A stretch of 64,000 bases of DNA from NCBI GenBank assembly GCA_922989275.2, contig OV277863.1:22410001-22474000 (forward strand), given 5' to 3'. Positions 1 through 10,410 of this stretch are shown here, piece after piece. Position 1 is the stretch's first letter, and every line of letters starts with the position of its first letter. The notes below the pieces were generated by a model, which made no database searches, was not told where the DNA came from, and saw only the letters and a list, made by a program, of their open reading frames with translations. The DNA is from Gari tellinella. Taxonomy: Eukaryota; Mollusca; Bivalvia; Cardiida; Psammobiidae. The position numbers and the translations under genes were made by a program.

Positions 1-96
1 ACTCGTATAGTTTATAACCAGGAAGACCACATGATGATAGGTCATTACATATACCTGATGTGGTATTGGAAGAGAAAAGTGTCAGGGAACATGAAA

Positions 97-195
97 TGTA
101 CACAGTGCTCCGTCCGAGTTTACAACAACACCCAATGGAAGACACGGACTGTGTGTGTTGTTCAGAGGGAGTTGTTATAGGGAGGGACAATTAAT
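97..195. mobile_element. Degraded pogo-like MITE fragment (CAGTGCTCC end)
   Basis: The segment contains CAGTGCTCCGTCC, then CCCAATGGAAGACAC and a GAGGGAGTTGTTATAGGGAG stretch. These match, in reverse complement, the right half of the better copy at 56553-56910. Only one end is present. Confidence 0.5.
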
Positions 196-206
196 ACCCA
201 TGGGGT

Positions 207-322
207 AACAAACAAACAAACAAATTCAACCAAACAACACGGAGAGTATTGTTTTAGACATTCGTTTTACGACTTGTGAACTACTCTCCGGCTCTACACT
301 GAAACAAACAAACAAACAAAAC
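207..322. repeat. Two (AAAC)n microsatellites
   Basis: AAAC repeats run at about 207-224 and again at 301-321. The bases between them are unremarkable. Confidence 0.8.
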
Positions 323-465
323 ACCACTCTGTTTTTCGGCGGAGCTGACTGGTTTCTATTTAGTCACACTTTCTATTTGGCCACACATTTCAACCAATTA
401 TATTTGATCAGAAATTTAGAATTAAGAGCACCTGTTGAAACTGAATAGTCTGATTGGATAGTAGC

Positions 466-656
466 CAGGGCTCCAGATAAGGGAATTATTTCAAAACTTA
501 AAATCTTTATTTGTGCATTAAACCCTGTGGTGTCACTATACATTTGAATTGTCTCTTCGAGACAATCAAAATGAGTGGTAACATCATAGGGTTTGGTGCT
601 GAAAGGAGTGAAAAAATGTGATTTGTTTAGTTTACTCCCTCTTATCTGGAGCCCTG
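466..656. mobile_element. Family D MITE (CAGGGCTCCAGATAA ends)
   Basis: Terminal inverted repeats are CAGGGCTCCAGATAA at the left and its complement at the right. The middle holds a palindrome around TTGTCTCTTCGAGACAA with ATGGTGTCACT-type arms. The arms have diverged and no clean target duplication is visible here. Confidence 0.75.
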
Positions 657-1288
657 TAGGCTGGTCTATGTCCAATTACAGTTTTACATGATGTGGACTG
701 TGAGTGTAACATTTAGAGATACAGACTGCACTGTTTACTACCACTGGGATGATGCAATTATACTTCTATTTTAAGATATGACATCTGAAATCTTTTTATA
801 GATATACAGAGGAAGCTAGGTGTTTTGTAATTGTTTACTACCAATTTGTTTGAATTGTTAACTATTTGTACACATTTACCATACATTTAAAGCAATATTA
901 TATATAAAATTAATGGCCTCAAGTGAGTTAAACACAATCGTGTTGTTTCATCATTATTTACAAGAGTGGCAGTCGAAGTTCAGCAGACTGTTGTATCTGT
1001 ACATTTGTGTATGCTATAGTTTGTTTCAAGAAATTCTATGAATGAAGTTTGATATATAGAACAATAGATTAATGTGAGGATCTCCTACCAGTAGCTAGGA
1101 TATGAGTTAAATTATTGTTCTGTTTTGCATTTCTGTACATGATAGTTTTGCATTTTAAATAAAAGTTGCTGTTTCAATTTTTGTTGCTTTTCAATCCAAG
1201 ATATTACAATTCTTTGAAAACCTCAATTTCATTTAATTTTGCTCATTTAATTTTGCACACCCAATTTCATCTATATAGCCTTAGTTCA
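657..1288. other. No recognisable feature
   Basis: AT-rich sequence with no open frame, repeat end or RNA signal that I can support. Confidence 0.5.
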
Positions 1289-1331
1289 ACCACTCATTCC
1301 GCCGAATATCTTTTTTAAAGATATTTCTTGT
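1289..1331. repeat. Short motif repeated inverted at the far end of the window
   Basis: CATTCCGCCGAATATC followed by TTTTTTAAAGATATT recurs as its reverse complement at about 62966-63005 with very few differences. It looks like one terminus of an interspersed element, but the rest of the element is not recognisable here. Confidence 0.45.
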
Positions 1332-1527
1332 TAATCATGCCATTGATCTTTTAATTATTTGACTCATTTTAAAAATGATCTTACAAACTTACTATAACAA
1401 TTTTATAATCTTGGTAATAATATTGGAAGAAATTCCATGTTTCCATGCATCTCAATATTGTATCATTTTTATTGTGAATGTAGTTATTTGTCTTTCTCGC
1501 TTTGTAGGTACATTTATGTAATTTCAT

Positions 1528-1612
1528 GTGAAGCGCTTTTGAACGCACAACTCCTGTGTGAAAAGAGCGCTATATAAATCGGGTATAATAATAATAATAA
1601 TAATAATAATAA
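1528..1612 (+). repeat. Retroposon-like 3' tail ending in (TAA)n
   Basis: GAAGCGCTTTTGAACGCACA, then AAAGAGCGCTATATAAAT, then about nine TAA units to 1612. A GCGCTATATAAAT stretch before a simple repeat is a common tail of invertebrate LINE/SINE copies. Assignment is inference; no body is visible upstream. Confidence 0.5.
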
Positions 1613-1944
1613 TGGGGTGCTGAGCATGAATTGGCTTACATTAACAAACAGTTAGAACCAAGATCAGACGTCGTGTATCTTCTGTCAAAATGTCCAATAC
1701 CTATAACTTTGGGAAAACAAACAGCAGACGACAGTTTTAAGCATTGTTTGGAGAATAGCGGCAAGCACTGTTGTAAGGAAGGAACCGTTGTTCGGAGGGT
1801 CGTTGTAGGAAGGGACCACTGAAGATCTAATTAACATTTTTGAAAATGAACCAACGCGATTACATGTAATTCCCATGTTGCTCTTCAGAAAATTGAATCG
1901 ATCAAAAAGTCCTTTCCATATTATACCATAGCATCATTGTGTGA

Positions 1945-2150
1945 CTGCTTAAAAAGTGTGGAAAGAAAACCAGAATGTCCCTTATAATCGCATCCAGTTT
2001 TAGATCTACTTTCATCCTGCTTTAAGCTATCAGCTGGTAGGATATAGAAAGTATTTCTTATGGTTCATAAATAATATACTGGAAATATTTTCTTCGACGG
2101 AGGAATTAAAATAATATGTTAAAAGGCGTATCTGTAGAGTAATAATGGGC
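1945..2150. mobile_element. Degraded family A MITE, core and right half
   Basis: Starts near AAAAAGTGTGGAAAG and carries CTACTTTCATCCTGC plus TTTAAGCTATCAGCTGG, then the A-type segment with TTTTCTTCGACGGAGGAAT and AAAAGGCGTATC. The TTAA ends are lost. Confidence 0.5.
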
Positions 2151-2432
2151 AAATGCCAAGACAGTTGTAGACTGGTTGCGGCCACTTTCGTAAATTGTTG
2201 GAAATCGGCCATAAATGTTCGGATTGTTACACTGTCGAACTGAGTACCAGTCAGTTGTGACATTTTGGCGGGAAAGTTCAGCGTCACTCTGGCAAAAAGC
2301 AGAAGACATAGAAGACACTTGGGAGAGAAAGGAGAAACAACTAGTACCTGGCAGGTTGACATTTTTTGTTTATTTTAAAAAACATAGTGCTACGAGCATA
2401 AGTTACATGTACATGTAACCACGGAAACTCGT

Positions 2433-2590
2433 TTAACTCTGAGAAACTGTCGTCTGCTAAAAAGTCGTTTGTTAAAATTGCCCCTCCCCTTTTATAGCCA
2501 ATTTACAGGACTCTGGTGACAGTGTGGATCCAGAGGAGATTCCACATTGTGTTGGGCCTTATCTCGATCGAAACTGTTTGCAAAGGTATT
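2433..2590. mobile_element. Remnant of an F/K-type TTAA MITE
   Basis: GTTTAACTCTGAGAAACTG and CGTCTGCTAAAAAG at the left and GATCGAAACTGTTTGCAAAG at the right resemble the ends and core arm of the better K-type copies, but the palindrome is gone. Confidence 0.35.
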
Positions 2591-2737
2591 TTCAATGCAT
2601 GTTTATGAAAGCTATTTAAATGATTGTAGTTGTATGTTTCCATTTTGAAGAGGTCAAATGCTTTAGACTTTCTGGGACGATGAGCAGTAATTATGTGGTC
2701 TGCAGCTGTTTATCTTTCATTGCATAAGCTGGATATT

Positions 2738-3281
2738 TTAAAGCGACTCGCAACCAGATGGTGCATTAAAAATAGTAATTTGTAAATATGTGTCAAACGC
2801 TTATATAAATGGTAAAGAATCAGTTTAGGATAAGAAATTCTGTTTAAAAAAATGTATTTCAATAAAAAAAATATTGGTCTCTGGTGGGATTCGAACCCGG
2901 GGCCCGGCATTGGCGGACAGAAGGCAAAATAGGGGAAACCGCTTAGACCAATGGACCACGGAACTATCCGTTTATCTCGGATCGATTTAACGTATTTCAA
3001 TGTGTAGCGATCGAAAGTGCATACAACTTCGTAATTCGGCTCGTGTTTATGTCTGAGCCCGTGTAGAGAAGCAACAACAACAACTATACCGTCTACTAGT
3101 CGGTATAGAAAAACGATGGAAAATATCTAAAAATCTAAGATTCGGTGACGATTCTTGAGACTTTTTTTGGACTGATCATATTTTTTTAATGTCAGAAGCC
3201 AAATAATGCCACAAATTTGCTTTTATTTGAGTATTTTATTTTTTTTTGACAAGTACACCATCCGGTTGCGAGTCCCTTTAA
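2738..3281 (-). mobile_element. Family R: 536-bp TTAA-flanked element carrying a tRNA-like cassette (copy 1)
   Basis: Flanked by TTAA at 2738-2741 and 3278-3281. Inverted termini are AGCGACTCGCAACCAGATGG and, at the right (read inward), AGGGACTCGCAACCGGATGG. Apart from a few small differences it is the same as the copy at 18470-19016. A tRNA-like segment on the minus strand sits inside. No protein is encoded, so it would depend on a transposase in trans. Strand is set by the tRNA-like part. Confidence 0.85.
2880..2962 (-). other. tRNA-like cassette inside family R copy 1
   Basis: Read on the minus strand it has an A-box-like TGGTCTAAGCGG and a perfect B box GGTTCGAATCC, spaced as in a tRNA with a long middle. 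The T stem pairs only over GGG/CCC, so this is probably not a working tRNA but a tRNA-derived Pol III promoter. Confidence 0.6.
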
Positions 3282-3347
3282 GGGTTTCAAACAGTAAGGA
3301 CACAGATGGGAAGATGTCACAAATTAGCCCTCATGCTATCATTGATA

Positions 3348-3585
3348 CCATTTCTCCGGATTTTTCCTAAATCTCCAGATTTTTTTCCTAGTATATGGTA
3401 GCTTTAAGCAGACTGAAAGTAAAGCAGAATGCGCCTTTAGGCACATTCTGTTTTACTTCCAGCCTGCTTTAAGTAGTCACGTGTCAACAACACTAGAAAC
3501 AGACGATGAGGTAAAGGTACGATTCGTAAAATCAAACTTGAAAATTGCAAATTTGGATTTTTCATGTCAACTTATGGCAGCCCTG
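3348..3585. mobile_element. Family H MITE (CAGGGCTGCCAT end) with an A-type hairpin core
   Basis: The right end is TATGGCAGCCCTG; the left end has lost its first bases and begins CCATTTCTCCGG. Flanks are TTGATA (3342-3347) and CTGATA (3586-3591), a 6-bp duplication with one mismatch. The middle has the GCAGAATGCGCC core seen in family A, although the termini differ. The core arms have drifted. Confidence 0.7.
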
Positions 3586-3656
3586 CTGATATAACACAAC
3601 ACTTCCTTCATATTGCCAGTGCCAAAGGAGTGAGTTCTAAGCAATTTTTCAATGTA

Positions 3657-3841
3657 CAGTAAAACCTCTCTATTGTGTTAATTATCAGGTGTATGTGACA
3701 GGTGACTGCTTAAAGCAATATGACAGTAAAACAGAAAGCTCCTATATTTCAGTTTTACTGTCACCTTGCTTTAAGCTGTCACCTGCCATTTTTACAAAAT
3801 TTGGTATTCGTTTTATTGGTGGTAATAAAGAGGTTTTACTG
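3657..3841. mobile_element. Family C MITE (CAGTAAAACCTCTC ends, TA duplication)
   Basis: Begins CAGTAAAACCTCTC, ends GAGGTTTTACTG, with TA on each side. Ends and TA duplication are pogo/Tigger-like. Part of the central hairpin is damaged on the left side of the loop. Confidence 0.8.
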
Positions 3842-4489
3842 TATTTGGTATATCTAAGCTTGGGGATCAAACATGCCACCTCCCATTTCATACTGTGACT
3901 GACTCCAATGACAAATATTGTAACAAACATTTACTTATTTTGGTGTATACTCTATAAAAGTGTAAAAATAATATATTCAAAACTTCCATACCTGGTGTTT
4001 TTGACTTTTGTATTATCCTGCCCAAATGTCACCTGCTTCAAAATAATAGTCAGTAAACATTATTAAGATTAGGTTTATGTATCACTTAAAATGAACAAGC
4101 ATGAAACAAGCCCCAAGTTGGATCCAGAAAAAATACCTGTTTATTTGAAATCTGATTTGGATCCAAACTATTTGGAACTGTTGTATATTATGTAGGTAAG
4201 AGTTATAGTAATGTTATATATATGCATGCTGTTAAATTCAAACTATTTGTCAGTGCATTCACCTTTTTCTTATGATAAAGTGTACAGAGAAAACAGTGTT
4301 GAGCTTCTATTCATAATAATGTGAACTGGCAGTTTTATAGAAAGGTGGCAACTTATTACAGAACAAAAGCAATGCAGAAAGCATCTTTAGAACATTCTTC
4401 ATCTTTATTGCCCTGTATTAAGCTGTAACCTGTCTAGAGATCAGTACCATCTTCATTGAATGGCTGCTGAACAAAGATTCTACTGCATA
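3842..4489. other. No recognisable gene; core fragment near 4370-4430
   Basis: Mostly plain AT-rich sequence. Around 4370-4430 there is a weak remnant with AATGCAGAAAGCATC and CCTGTATTAAGCTG, resembling a family C/J core. Confidence 0.4.
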
Positions 4490-4945
4490 CAGTTAAACCT
4501 CTCTATTACCACCACTTAAACAGGGCTAATTGATTCCATAAAATACACCCTGGTGACAGCTTAACTCTTTCCTCCCTGAAACTTTTAATGGACAATTCCA
4601 GTTTCCATTTTAGTTTAGTCCATTTCTGACTTTTAAGGGTTGTTTTTGTCAATGTTTGGCATTGTGACAAACAGTGAAGACCCTGATCAGAGGGCTCCTT
4701 TCGGAGCCCTCTGATCAGGGAATTCACTGTTTGCATAGGACAAGTGTACTATTAACATGTACACTGTTTGAAAAGCACGCCTATAAGCGGGACTAGGGTT
4801 CAAAGAGTTAAAGCAAGGTGAACGTAAAACAGAAAGCTCCTGCAGGAGCTTTCTGTTTTACATTCATCTTGTTTTAAGCAGTAACCTGCCTAAATTACCT
4901 GCTAATTAACAGAATTTCAGTGGTCGTAATGGATAGGTGTTACTG
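4490..4945. mobile_element. Family C MITE split by a family B element
   Basis: CAGTTAAACCTCTC at the left and GTGTTACTG at the right, with TA at 4488-4489 and 4946-4947. It is interrupted at a TTAA in the base of its left hairpin arm by the element at 4561-4811. Without the insert it would be about 205 bp, like the intact copy at 40456-40661. Confidence 0.85.
4561..4811 (+). mobile_element. Family B MITE nested in family C
   Basis: TTAA at 4561-4564 and 4808-4811. Begins CTCTTTCCTCCCTGAAAC and ends GGGACTAGGGTTCAAAGAG. The centre is a long palindrome: AAACAGTGAAGACCCTGATC, loop region CTCCTTTCGGAG, then the other arm. TTAA duplication is piggyBac-like. Confidence 0.9.
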
Positions 4946-5039
4946 TATGATATTTCTTGTATAATACCTAAACACAGTGTAACCATGTGTTCAGCTACCA
5001 ATTAATGATATAAAGTCTGGCGGTCTTTACACAGATATC

Positions 5040-5130
5040 TGCTTCATGCATGACAAAAGTAATGCAGAAAGCTCATAAAGGAGATTGCTTCATTACTTTT
5101 ATCTTGCACTAAGCTGCCACATGTCAAGAC
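5040..5130. repeat. Orphan hairpin core, C/J type
   Basis: Imperfect palindrome with AAAAGTAATGCAGAAAGCTC on the left arm and TTGCTTCATTACTTTT on the right. No matching termini nearby. Confidence 0.5.
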
Positions 5131-5478
5131 AGTCCATCTTATGCTATGACTTGTTGAGAGACACATGAACTACTGTACATACATTTTCCATTTTTTACGA
5201 CTTTTATAGGTTAAAAGAGCAGGCATATATTATACCATGTGACAGATTTTGGCGGGAACGAGCGCAGTGTGATGCACAGACATTGAGGTATGTTGTTAAT
5301 TCTTGTCTCTAAATCTACCAGTCTGTCAAACTGTAATACATGTTTGGTGGGTGTGGATACAGATCGTGTCGTATTGAGGTCATGGTTTTTTAGTAGCTTT
5401 TGTATTGTCATCGTTATGTCATTACAGTAAAACCTTTTCCTCCATAGCATTAGGTGAAAATCTCCTTTATCCAACTGT

Positions 5479-5729
5479 TTAACTCTTTCCTCCCTGAAAC
5501 TTTAAACAGACAATTGCAGTTTCCATTTTAGTCTAGTCCATTTCTGACTTTTAAGGATTGTTTTTGTCAATGTTTTGAATTATGACAAACAGTGAAGACC
5601 CTGATCAGAGGGCTCCTTTCGGAGCCCTCTGATCTGGATCTTCACTGTTTGCAAAGGACAAGTGTACTGTTCACATGTACACTGTTTGAAAAGGACGCAT
5701 ATATGCGGGACTAGGGTTCAAAGGGTTAA
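5479..5729 (+). mobile_element. Family B MITE nested in family J core
   Basis: TTAA at 5479-5482 and 5726-5729, with the same ends as the copy at 4561. The insertion point is the TTAA before AGCAGG, the base of a hairpin arm. Confidence 0.85.
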
Positions 5730-5806
5730 AGCAGGTATATGCTGAAAGCAATATTGAAGCTAGCTGCTAAGCAGAAAGCTCCTCTCTGCTTTTCTTATAT
5801 ATTTCT

Positions 5807-5910
5807 TTAACCCATTACCCCATAGCTTGTTACTAGTTTTGAAGACACGTGACCACTTAAAGCAGATTAAAAGTAAAGCAGAATGGTGTATTTATGGGGT
5901 AATGGGTTAA
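5807..5910. mobile_element. Short family A derivative, 104 bp
   Basis: Both TTAA and both A termini are present (CCCATTACCCCATAG and TATGGGGTAATGGG), but only the left core arm remains, running directly into the right terminus. A deletion derivative. Confidence 0.8.
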
Positions 5911-6006
5911 GCTGTCAGGTATGTTCAACACCATCAATGATATAACCACCTTGCAGTTTTGTTCTTATATTGAGTCATGGCAGCAGTGCTCTAGATAAGG
6001 GGGAAA

Positions 6007-6258
6007 TTAACCCATTCCCTCATAGATATGCCCTTTTACACCTATAATTTATTCTTCCACTGAAGAAAACAGTTCCCTTTTATACAGTGATGAATGTGTA
6101 TCATAAGAAATATGTTCTATATCCTAGCAGATATTAGCTTAAAGCAGGCTGGAAGTAAAGCAGAATGTGCCTTAAGGCACATTCTGCTTTACTTCCAACC
6201 TGCTTTAAGTGATCATCTTTATTTAAAACTAGAAACAGGCTATGGGTTAATGGGTTAA
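6007..6258. mobile_element. Family A MITE with near-perfect hairpin core
   Basis: TTAA at both ends (6007-6010, 6255-6258). Core left arm GGAAGTAAAGCAGAATGTGC, loop CTTAAG, matching right arm GCACATTCTGCTTTACTTCC. GTGCC/GGCAC replaces the GCGCC/GGCGC of other copies on both arms. Confidence 0.9.
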
Positions 6259-6336
6259 GGAGCATTCTGCTTTACCGTCAACCTGCTTGGTCACCTGTCT
6301 TCAAAACTAGAAACAGGTCATGGGGTAATGGGTTAA
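6255..6336. mobile_element. Half family A element sharing a TTAA with its neighbour
   Basis: Starts at the loop TTAAGGAGCATTCTGC and runs to CATGGGGTAATGGG and TTAA at 6333-6336. It is the right half of an A element cut at the loop TTAA. Confidence 0.7.
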
Positions 6337-6390
6337 ACATTGTTGGATATAGGTGATTTGCACTTTGGGCTATGGAGGAAAGGGTTAAAT

Positions 6391-7129
6391 ACTGAAAATG
6401 ATGTATGAAGTAAAGGGTTTATAGTTGTTTATTGTTTTCCCTCCTAGGTGAGTATAAAGCCTGACATAACAAATATTTTCAATAAACTTTTAAATATAAA
6501 ACCAAGGGGGGTAAGTATCTTTATTTGCAGAGAAATAACAAGGTCATCTTGGGGGTAAATGCTATGCACAAAATATTTTAGTTATTTGTTTTATAGGCCA
6601 ACTCTTTGTTTTCCCATAAATCTTCAAGTCCTGTAAAAAGAACAATAATTTAAGTAACGTTTGGACATTTGTGTATAACATTTCTAGGTCCGACAACATT
6701 AACCCAGATTTTAAAGTATTTAATCTATTTAAGCCTAGGGTCTATTTTAGGGGACATTGGCAAACAATTATACAGCGTCTCATCTGGATCTGCACTGTTC
6801 CTGGGTCTGCACTGTTCGCTATTGGATTTGAAATTTTCTACTGTATGTATATAACAACATCGCAATATCCTTAGACAGTAGTATATTGATTTCTATCTAG
6901 CATGCAATGTTTGTGACTATAAGTTCTTGAATGAGATTCAGTATTGCTGAAATTGGACTATTGTTCCAAGAGTTGTGGGCCCTTGATGTAAGTTCAAATA
7001 TGCTAGAAAACGCCCCTTACTCCAAGCTAGTGCATTAGCTTTATTTGGGCTCCACATCCTGTCTATATGAAACATTCATCACAAATAGGGTTAGGAGGTC
7101 CTCCATCCATACCAGCATACAGTAAAACG
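6391..7129. other. No supported gene; faint K/F remnant near 6760
   Basis: Contains GGCAAACAATTATACAGCG and CTCATCTGGATCTGCACTG, a decayed hairpin remnant. The rest shows nothing recognisable. Confidence 0.4.
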
Positions 7130-7161
7130 TCTCTAATATAACCACTAAATTGCATTAATTA

Positions 7162-7343
7162 CAGTAAAACCTCTCTATTATAACCACTTAAATATAGGCT
7201 AACTGCTTTTATATATGAAATATAGGTGACATCTTAAAGGAGGTTTTTGTTTTACTGTCACCTTGCTTCAAGTAGTCAACTGTCTTAAAGTTTAAACACC
7301 TAATAATTAATACAATTTAGTGGTTGTAATAGATGTTTTACTG
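7162..7343. mobile_element. Inner family C MITE
   Basis: CAGTAAAACCTCTC to GATGTTTTACTG. Left TA intact, right TA mutated to TG. The left arm of the core is largely deleted. Confidence 0.75.
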
Positions 7344-7455
7344 TGTTAGGTGTTTAAGGCAGGTGACGGCTTGAAGCAAGGTGATAGTAAAACAGAAAGC
7401 TCATTTAGGAGCTTTCTGTATTACTTTCATCTTACTTTAATCTGTTACCTGCCAT

Positions 7456-7706
7456 TTAACCCTTTGAACCCTAGTCCCACATATAGGCGTCCTTTTCAAA
7501 CAGTGTACATGTGAATAGGACACATGTCCTATGCAAACAGTGAAGACCCAGATCAGAGGGCTCCGAAAGGAGCCCTCTGATCAGGGTCTTCACTGTTTGT
7601 CATAATGCCAAACATTGACAAAAACAACCCTTAAAAGTCAGAAATGTACTAGACTAAAATGGAAACTGGAATTGTCCATTTAAAGTTTCAGGGAGGAAAG
7701 GGTTAA
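7456..7706 (-). mobile_element. Family B MITE, reverse orientation
   Basis: TTAA at 7456-7459 and 7703-7706. Begins CCCTTTGAACCCTAGTCC and ends TTCAGGGAGGAAAGGG. The central palindrome is intact around GGGCTCCGAAAGGAGCCC. Confidence 0.9.
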
Positions 7707-8137
7707 ACAATCAATTAGCCTTCTTTTTAGTGGTCATAATGGAGGGGTTTTACTGTATAGCTTCAACTTCAATAAAGGTGTCTGACTGTGCTTCTGTAAT
7801 GGCAAGGCTTAAACAATAATGAGATATTGACAAGGTATTTAAGTTTGCCATTTATTTCTGTGCTTAACAGCATGAAAAAGATCCATTTCAAATGAGTTAA
7901 TTCTGGAACCTGAACACCTACTCAGAAAACACAGAAAAAAACCAGATATCCAAACACTAAAAAAATGTGTTTGTTTCTGTCACATGTCTTTTACTTGTAG
8001 TGATAGTAATATCTTTTTTTATGTAGAAGATATAATTTCTATAGAAGAAACCTGCAGCTAGCTCCTGAAAAGTTGAATATTTAGCAGCTAAAAAACAGGA
8101 ACATACTTTGCTTCCCAAAGATAGTAGCTGCCTAAAC

Positions 8138-9545
8138 TCAATACCCCATAGCTTGCTTCTAGTTTTGAAGATAGTTGACCACTTAAAGCAGGTTGAAAGT
8201 AAAGCTGAATGCGCCTTATAAGGCGCATTCTGCTTTACTTTCAGCCTGCTTTAAGCTAAAGTCTGCTAGAAAATAGAGTTTTTAGCTCACCTGCGCTAGC
8301 TCAGGGTGAGCTTTTGCAATCCTTGAATGTCCGTTGTGCGTCGTCCGTCGTCAACAATTTTATTGTTTACACTCTAGAGGCCACAATATTTATCCAATCT
8401 TTCTCAAACTTGCTAAGATGGTATATTGTTCGGATGAGTTCGATTATGGTTGAAATCAGACAAATAGGTCATGAGTTATCTACCTTTGAACTGCTGAAAA
8501 TGCCATATTTAACAGTGTTTACACTCTAGAGACCACAGTATTTATCCAATCTTTCTAAAACTTGCCCAGATTGTATATGACTATAAGAGTTCGGATGAGT
8601 TTGATTGAAATCGGACAAATAGATCAAGAGTAATCTACCTTTGAATTGCTGAAAATGCCATATTTAATGGTGTTTACACTCTAGAGGCCACAATTTTTAT
8701 CCAATCTATCTAAAACCTGCTCAGGTTGTAAATGACTATAAGAGTTCAGATGAGTTTGATTATGGTTGAAATCAGACATATAGGTCGAGAGTTATCTACC
8801 TTTAAATTGCTGAAAATGCCATATTTAACAGTGTTTACACTCTAGAGGTCACACATTTTATCCAATCTATCTCAAACTTACTCAGATTGTATATTACCAT
8901 AAGGTTTTGGATGTGTTCAATTATGGTTGTAATCGGATCAATAGGTCAAAAGTTATCTACCTTTGAATTGCTGAAAATGATATATTTAACAGTGTTTACG
9001 CTCTAGAGGCCACAATATTTATCCAAGCTCTCTCAAACTTGCTCAAATTGTATATGACCATAAGAGTTCGTAAAAGGGTGATTATGGTTGGATTCGGATG
9101 AATAGACCAAGAGATATCTACCTTTGAATTACTGAAAATGCCATATTTTACAGCATTTACACTCTTGCAACTACAGTTTTCAATGAATTTTGATTATACT
9201 TGTACACAAAGGATGTAGCTATACGTTCTGGAAGGAGTGCAATTATTGTTGAAATGTTATCATTGTTGCAATAGTTACCTGCCCTTGATAACCTTTGAAA
9301 TGCTAGAAAAAGGCTTCATTTCAGTATTGTTTAGGCTCTAGTTATCTGCCTTTGATGTACTGTACTATACTACAGTAGGTCGACAAACTTGAATGGATTT
9401 AGAATAAAACGGGTGAAATTCAAAGGTAAATTTTAAGCTATCAGGCTTCATTACAAATGGTGAGCGATATCAGGGCCTTCAGGCCCTCTTGTTTTTATAT
9501 GGAACATATCCATTACTGTATTAAGTGGAACAATTGTCTTCAGCT
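8138..9545. mobile_element. Family A MITE split by a HINE-like element
   Basis: The left part (8138-8281) has TACCCCATAGCTTGC and a full core (GAATGCGCCTTATAAGGCGC). The right part resumes at 9497 with TATGGAACATATCCATTACT and ends in AATTGTCTTCAGC. The two parts are collinear with intact A copies, giving an internal empty-site comparison for the insertion. Confidence 0.7.
8282..9497 (+). mobile_element. HINE/Helitron-like element with about 155-bp tandem repeats
   Basis: Starts in a T tract with the palindrome AGCTCACCTGCG...CAGGGTGAGC, then five to six repeats of about 155 bp (marker TTTACACTCTAGA near 8365, 8517, 8671, 8830, 8993). It ends AATGGTGAGCGATATC, a hairpin AGGGCCTTCAGGCCCT and CTTGTTTTT. 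The layout of a 5' palindrome, tandem units and a 3' terminal hairpin matches helentron-associated elements; the class assignment is inference. Confidence 0.7.
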
Positions 9546-9583
9546 GTGATCTGCCTTATTAGCATGTTTAGATGGCCTTAATA

Positions 9584-9829
9584 ACTCTATCAACACCATG
9601 GACCTGTTTAAAATATACTCATTACATAAAATGCAAACATTGTAGACCCTGATCAGAGGGCTCCTATAGGAGCCCTCTGATCAGGGTCTACACTGTTTGC
9701 TAATTAAAAGTAGTATTTATTAAACTACCCAGAATTCCAAGTAGACTGGTTTATGTTTTGGTAACTAAAAAGAACCACAAGGGAACCTAATAACCCACAG
9801 GAGTAACTTAGTGTTGAAAGGGTGAATAT
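9584..9829. mobile_element. Family I MITE with B-type hairpin core
   Basis: Left AACTCTATCAACACCATGG, right AGTGTTGAAAGGGTG. The perfect hairpin at 9633-9700 has arms GTAGACCCTGATCAGAGGGC around CTCCTATAGGAG. The core matches family B, but the flanks (GAATTCCAAGTAGACTGG, GTTTTGGTAACTAAAAAG) do not. Confidence 0.75.
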
Positions 9830-10191
9830 CAGGAATTTACTGGACAAGATTTACTTCTCTATTCTAGAATTAGGATATATCTGGTTGTGGCTTGTACTTG
9901 CCCGTGGCATTGTGGGGCCCATATTTATGTTGTCAACTAAGAATGTACGGTACTGGATTCATTGCCCCGATGACACCGAGCCTGATTGGATAATCACAGT
10001 GGGAGTTACCTGCCCTTGGGGAGGAAAGAGGATACACATGAAGGTAATGGCAGGTTTCAAATGGTGAGATAATGGCCACGCTTGTCAGGCTCAATCTACT
10101 TGTGACTTTAGCTGAATTGTATAATTGATACCTACGTCCAATGTCGAAGTTAAAAACCTTATGCCAAGCATGACTGTGACAGACATTTACC
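9830..10191. other. Low-confidence open frame only
   Basis: An 81-codon frame (9822-10067) rich in Trp is present, with a splice-like TCTATTCTAG before it and GAAG|GTAATG inside. I recognise no family in it. It could be chance or a decayed repeat. Confidence 0.25.
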
Positions 10192-10259
10192 CAAACAATT
10201 TTGGATTCTGATCAGACGCCGAGTAACTCGGCGTCTGATCATGATCCATAATTGTTTGA
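10192..10259. repeat. F-type hairpin with GAGTAACTC loop
   Basis: Arms built on ATCAGACGCC / GGCGTCTGAT with CAAACAATT outer ends. The loop is GAGTAACTC. Termini of the host element are not clear. Confidence 0.8.
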
Positions 10260-10410
10260 TACACTAATTGATGTTTCTCATATGTACAAGATATGAAAAT
10301 AAATTTAAAGAAGTTAATTTAGTCGATAGTTTTGAAGCAAGATGATGCTTACAGCATGATAAGGATTGAACTGTTTGATCTGACCTGGAATTTGGGTTAG
10401 GACTATACTA

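Larger units (their letters stand above)
5427..6390. mobile_element. Family J MITE expanded by nested insertions
   Basis: Left end CCTTTTCCTCCATAGCATTA and right end TTTGGGCTATGGAGGAAAGG form an inverted repeat. The inside has been filled by family B (5479-5729), a short A (5807-5910) and further A copies (6007-6336). The remains of its own core are AAGCAGAAAGCTCCTC near 5770. The host J is thus older than its inserts. Confidence 0.6.
7130..7755. mobile_element. Family C MITE containing another C and a B element
   Basis: Outer ends CAGTAAAACGTCTC and GGAGGGGTTTTACTG with flanking TA. A second C (7162-7343) sits in its left flank and a B element (7456-7706) in its right flank. Its own core, GTAAAACAGAAAGCTCATTT, lies at about 7385-7440. 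Confidence 0.85.

Noticed and set aside
2880..2962. Functional tRNA gene
   Set aside because: A and B boxes are good, but acceptor and T stems do not pair well, and the segment repeats inside family R. Treated as tRNA-like.
6130..6210. Hairpin followed by T-rich DNA as a transcription terminator
   Set aside because: The hairpins are repeat cores in intergenic animal DNA, with no bacterial genes nearby.
9822..10067. 81-codon frame with many Trp and a splice-like border
   Set aside because: No recognised domain, no upstream or downstream exon, and the end resembles a worn repeat. Kept only as a low-confidence note.
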